A stretch of DNA of 64,000 nt from assembly GCA_030737875.1 (NCBI GenBank), contig CM060912.1, positions 206,287,231-206,351,230 of the forward strand. Direction: 5' to 3'. This document shows positions 60,585 through 64,000 of this stretch, piece after piece. Numbering within the stretch: the first letter of the stretch is position 1; each line of letters begins with the position of its first letter. The position numbers and the translations under genes were made by a program. Origin of the DNA: Allium sativum (taxonomy: Eukaryota > Streptophyta > Magnoliopsida > Asparagales > Amaryllidaceae). The notes under the pieces were generated by a model. It did no database searches. It worked only from the letters and a program-made list of their open reading frames with translations, and was not told the origin of the DNA.

Positions 60585-61270
60585 CTGAATAACTATCCAG
60601 CCTTTTCTTTGGTGAGCTATTCCAGTGATTTTTTATGGAATTATCAGTTCTGCATTTATAATATAAAATAAAATCATATATTGGATTTTTATTGACTAAT
60701 ACCAAAAAATAAAAATAAAACATGTATAAAGTATAAACAAAAAGATCAATTTGAGAAGATGTACTTCTTGATTTGCTTAACTGCTCACTTGATGACATTT
60801 TTATACTTGTTAAAAAGCTAAGAAGAACCTTATAACTGAACTTGATTGCCTTAAATTTCATAGAAGTATATGCTATACACTAAACTTACGTAGTTTTATT
60901 TTTATGTAAACTACAGTCTACAGACAACTAATGCTTAGACTGATCACAATTATGGCAAACATTGAATTAAAATGTTTGGTTAAGGCTGGATCTCTTTTGG
61001 AGTGAAAAATGGTCAAAATTAAACACTCCTCAATAAGTACAGTATTACTGCACAATCATTAAGTGAAATATTCTTCACTTACAGTTGATAATACAAATTA
61101 TAAAGATAAAATGCCCAATACGAATGAAAATGAATAGATACCTTCTAGATAAAACCTTTGCAATTTCCGCCCATTTCTTTCCATATTCGCTGTGACCCTT
61201 GACTATTGTAAGTTTTTCTTCTGGATTCCAAGGATCTTGTTTTACTGAAGGGTTTAAATAGTTGTGCCAC
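60585..61270 (-). CDS. MYB3R: MYB3R-type transcription factor, partial (end of R2 and R3)
   Basis: Two exons on the - strand. The first (61270-61142), after CCACAG, begins in R2 with (R)WHNYLNPSVKQDPW and continues into R3: EEKLTIVKGHSEYGKKWAEI and AKVLSR. The second (60649-60585), after ATGCAG, reads (R)TDNSIKNHWNSSPKKRLDSYS before donor CAG|GTATTA. Phases join exactly. R3 has W at all three helix positions, and the RTDN-IKNHWNSS-KK signature is that of three-repeat MYB3R proteins rather than R2R3 MYBs, which usually replace the first W. MYB3R proteins bind MSA elements of G2/M genes in the nucleus. R1 and most of R2 are not visible up to the window end, so the gene is either truncated or has a very long, transposon-filled upstream intron. 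These exons themselves are intact. Confidence 0.8.
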
Positions 61271-61490
61271 CTGTGGAAATACCAAATAAATGATTTTTGA
61301 TCATATGAGTATGAAATATAAGTTTGCAGACAAGAATATTGTTCTTTAACTTGAGATTAAGCTCATGTGCCAAAAAGGTAATGATGAATATGCTCTAATC
61401 CAGTCATACAAAACTAGTTCTTGATATTGCTTCATGTTTATCAGTAAATCCTCTAAAAGTGATATACATAACAACCCAGAATTTTAATAA

Positions 61491-61777
61491 GGGGATTTTC
61501 ACTTAAAGGCTTATTTGCTCAAGGTAATAAGTTTTAAGGACAACACTTTTGAAAAATTAGTTTTAAGGACACTTCTGCACGAAAAAAATAAAAGTGGTTT
61601 TCTTTTTACGTTATACAAAAATAAAGATAATTGTTTCTATTTTTTTCCGGTATAACTTAAAAAGATAACAACTTTTATCTTTTTTCATGCAGAATTGTAC
61701 TTAAAGCTTATTATTAAGAAGTGTTATCCTTAAAACTTACTATCCTACAAAAAGAAGCCCTTTAACCTAATTTCCGC
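61491..61777. mobile_element. Foldback MITE, Mutator-like (9-bp TSD TTTTAATAA)
   Basis: 287 bp, most of it two inverted arms of about 100 bases. Both arms contain RTAAGTTTTAAGGAYAACACTT and TTCTGCAYGAAAAAA boxes. Ends are GGGGATTTTCAC and, reverse-complemented, GCGGAAATTAGG. A perfect 9-bp duplication TTTTAATAA flanks it (61482-61490 and 61778-61786). It lies in the region upstream of the MYB3R exons on their strand. Confidence 0.82.
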
Positions 61778-62353
61778 TTTTAATAATTGAATATTTAATT
61801 AAATTTAAATATTATTATTTGTTTGGTAAATTAGTTAACTTTGATTTAAAATTATATAAGTTAACTGATTGATTTGAATAAAGATATAAATATTGGCATT
61901 TTGTAAATTGATGAAATTTGAAATCTAATACAAATTATAATGGTAGAATAATATAATCAAAGTCTGACGTGGATTAGAATGATAATAAAAAAATTATAGT
62001 TAAAATTTAAACAATTAATATCATTTAATAATAAGTTGTCTAAATTAACATGTGAATATAGAATTTTACAAACTATCTCGGATTTCGACGACATCAATTT
62101 CATGGAATCCAAAATAATAAATTATCGTAAAATGTTAAAAAAGTACAACCTCCATCCAATATTAGACAACTCATCATCAAGGTACTGTCCTTCCACCCTT
62201 CTTTTCACAATGATTACCTGGCCAGTGTATGATCCACTTCAAAAACAAAAGGAAAAGAAAGGGAAGCAAATGCAAACTCAAAATAATCAAAACTCGATTC
62301 CTACTCAAGAAAATATTCCGAAACAAATATTTTCAAATTCATTGGATATAGAT
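61778..62353. other. AT-rich stretch, no supported gene
   Basis: Mostly AT-rich. A 120-codon + strand frame (62036-62398) is Lys/Asn/Gln-rich in keeping with base composition. It overlaps the opposite-strand frame at 62354-62704, and I see no domain in it. Confidence 0.4.
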
Positions 62354-62704
62354 CTACGCGTTTGGGGATTTAGTGACAAGGGTTGGTGCAGCGCGTAAGT
62401 GTTTAACCACTAGGGTTTCGATTCCTTTGTCACCGATGGAGTATGAGCTTGATTCGAAGGTGTACTTGGGTTCAACGTGGCATTTAGCATCTTGCACTAA
62501 AGTTTCATGGATTTCCGAAAATAAAGATGTCGCACCCTTTCCCTTGTAGCCACACTTGAGTTGAAGTCGCGTTTCGGTGGAGAGGTTCAGGCCATGTATT
62601 GTTGAGGTTGTTGTGTAGAGAAGGAGAAGAGGAGTTTGATGGTGGTGGTGTTTAGTCATTTCGTTATCAGGTGGAGGAGAATTTTGATGTGAATTCGACG
62701 GCAA
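62354..62704 (-). CDS. Unidentified open reading frame, 116 codons
   Basis: Frame from ATG at 62704 to a stop at 62354, with composition more protein-like and GC-richer than its surroundings. It has a His/Pro-rich start (TKHHHHQTPLLLLY), then STETRLQLKCGYKGKGATSL, SEIHETLVQDAKCHVEPKY and IETLVVKHLRAAPTLVTK. No signal peptide or domain is recognised. It is upstream of the MYB3R exons on the same strand but has no MYB-like residues. It could be a small gene, a first exon or a gene fragment. Confidence 0.35.
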   Translation of the reverse strand: MPSNSHQNSPPPDNEMTKHHHHQTPLLLLYTTTSTIHGLNLSTETRLQLKCGYKGKGATSLFSEIHETLVQDAKCHVEPKYTFESSSYSIGDKGIETLVVKHLRAAPTLVTKSPNA

Positions 62705-63079
62705 TGGCGTGGTTTTGCTCCAGGTGAAGCGGGAACCAAATTGAAGAGGGAGATGATTAGTGGGTAATTATGTGAGTAAGAGTGTAATTAGTTAAACTAA
62801 TTATTTAATTAATCTGTTGGAAATTGTAAACTAAATAACTTGCTCATTTTATGTCCAAATCAAACGCGATTTGTCTCGTTTGACTCGTATCAACGATATA
62901 TGTATTCTGAAACTAGATTGGTTGGATTTTGAACTTGCTAGAAATATGGAGAATTTCAAATGCTTGCTTGAAATTAAACGATAAACGAAAACACGAATGA
63001 TGACAGAAAATGAGGTTAGTAAAACTCATCTTTCTGATTTACTAGTGTTGAATAAAGTAGATTAAAATAATATTATCCA
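62705..63079. other. Short intergenic stretch, nothing recognised
   Basis: AT-rich sequence between the 116-codon frame and the LTR-like repeat. TTAGTTAAACTAATTATTTAATTAA-type palindromic runs occur near 62787-62812. No gene is seen. Confidence 0.4.
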
Positions 63080-63917
63080 TGGAACACTCCACATAATTAA
63101 CATCATCCATATAAGGATGAGCTAAGGTTTTTGAAACGTTTAGGTATAAAGTAATAACAAAGAGACTAAAATTAACAAGACAGAAATATAAAACACAGCG
63201 AAAAATTTAAAACAACATTTAGTAAAGCAAGTCATATCACAGTGGTTATTATATTTTCAAAGTACCAAATAGTCATCAACATAAAACCAAATACACTGCA
63301 TCGTGGAAAACCATAATATCAGAGTACATAAGTAAAATCACCCCTCTCAATGTCAACACATATAAGCAAAATGAGAAATGAACCAATACATGAGTCTGAA
63401 ATGAGTTTGAATCCAAGCTGAACTAAAAAAATCAAGAGTCATTGTTGAGACCCTCCGCCCAGCAAATTTTGGAAGAAAGAAGGGAGAAGGAGAAAATAAA
63501 CTAGGTCAGACATATGTCTGGTGAGTTCTAATAAGTTGTAGCATGAATATAAATTAAGGAAGCATTATACAGATGAACTATTCTAAGAACATAAAGGTAT
63601 AAAGGCAGTAAACAAAGTTAAGCACAATAAAGATTGGCTTCTCATTTGTATCTAAGATTGTCACACCAACTTACCAAAGATATAATAATCCAGCTTTACC
63701 TAATTTCTACTCGTCGATCGTCTCCTATAACCACAAGGTGATAACCTATGCTAGCTATGGAACTCGGGGTTATCAAGCCCGGGCCCATCATCTAAAAGGA
63801 CATAGTCATTAACCACATGCGTTATAGCAGCTTATTTTCCCCAATCGACATGATGCACGCTCATTGTTCCGCCAAAACACGTCCGTACCCACCATGTTTG
63901 GACCTCTCACTATCCAA
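63080..63917 (-). repeat. Diverged partial LTR related to gypsy I
   Basis: It matches the left half of the gypsy I LTR (21131-22010) in the same orientation. Shared blocks include AACAAAGAGACTAARATTMACA, TATAACCACAAGGTGATAAC (compare 21805-21825), GGTTATCAAGCCC, GATGCACGC and CGTACCCRCC. It is clearly more diverged than the two gypsy I LTRs are from each other. It breaks off at about 63917, so it is a truncated copy or the edge of another element. Confidence 0.7.
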
Positions 63918-64000
63918 TGCACATTAATAGTGGGATAAAAGAATTCCAGGTTTTCAAGGTCCGCAAAATCACCGAATAGGGTAAATCAAGGTCAAATGGA
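63918..64000 (+). repeat. Copy of the 59.0-kb segment, cut by the window end
   Basis: From AATGCACATT to the last base, this repeats 59006-59093 apart from a few substitutions and a 2-base length difference in the T run after CCAGG. The duplication continues past the window, so its extent is unknown. Confidence 0.8.

Noticed and set aside
60274..60588. 104-codon + strand frame
   Set aside because: It lies opposite the MYB3R exon and its coding-like continuation; the - strand has the recognisable domain and splice sites.
1..64000. tRNA, rRNA or organellar DNA insertions
   Set aside because: I saw no tRNA-like A and B box pair in a cloverleaf setting, and no rRNA or plastid/mitochondrial gene sequence; the TGGTATCAGAGC matches are retroelement primer sites.

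Overview
The window is nuclear DNA of a flowering plant, most likely a eudicot. It is AT-rich, its genes have short exons and GT-AG introns, and most of it is layered transposable elements. I could not place it to genus. There is one clearly intact gene, one partial transcription-factor gene and a few unidentified coding-like stretches. The rest is repeats, many with terminal repeats and target-site duplications that can be read directly. All intron boundaries and identities below were worked out by eye, without alignments.

Layout. Positions 1-8.2 kb: a degenerate repeat-like stretch, a Mutator-type MITE (1348-1898), then a complete six-exon RSH gene on the + strand (3164-7953). It encodes a chloroplast (p)ppGpp synthetase/hydrolase of about 639 residues. 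A hAT-type MITE follows at 8396-8887. Positions 9-20 kb: two related repeats with Helitron-like 3' ends. The second is interrupted by a full-length, decayed Ty1/copia element on the - strand (10230-16600) and by a LINE-type gag sequence (about 17529-19842).

Positions 20-49.3 kb look like one nested stack. An outer copia-type element on the + strand has a 5' LTR remnant at 19918-20022 and a 3' LTR at 49118-49327. It is split by a gypsy-type element on the - strand (21131-39855, here gypsy I) and by a gag-only LTR element on the - strand (41134-46101, here gypsy III). Gypsy I is itself split by a chromovirus-like Ty3/gypsy element on the + strand (26126-36599, here gypsy II), and one of its LTRs holds a 5'-truncated LINE (38310-39534). 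Positions 50.3-56.7 kb: a Tork-like Ty1/copia element on the + strand whose 3' LTR carries a 548-bp MITE. Every retroelement coding region seen is broken by stops or frame changes.

Positions 56.7-64 kb: a gene-like zone on the - strand peppered with MITEs. It contains two exons of a MYB3R-type (three-repeat MYB) transcription factor. They encode the end of R2 and all of R3; R1 and the rest of R2 are not visible. Further coding-like stretches downstream may be its C-terminus. The window ends in a third, diverged LTR related to gypsy I and a short duplication of a segment from 59.0 kb.

The genes do not form a pathway. RSH is a plastid stress-signalling enzyme and MYB3R proteins are cell-cycle regulators. 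I saw no convincing new biological system. The most unusual items are the nesting, the gag-only LTR element with an internal 115-bp array, the degenerate GATGGATCG-type array inside gypsy II LTRs, noncoding repeats shared by two copia elements, and the truncated MYB3R locus.
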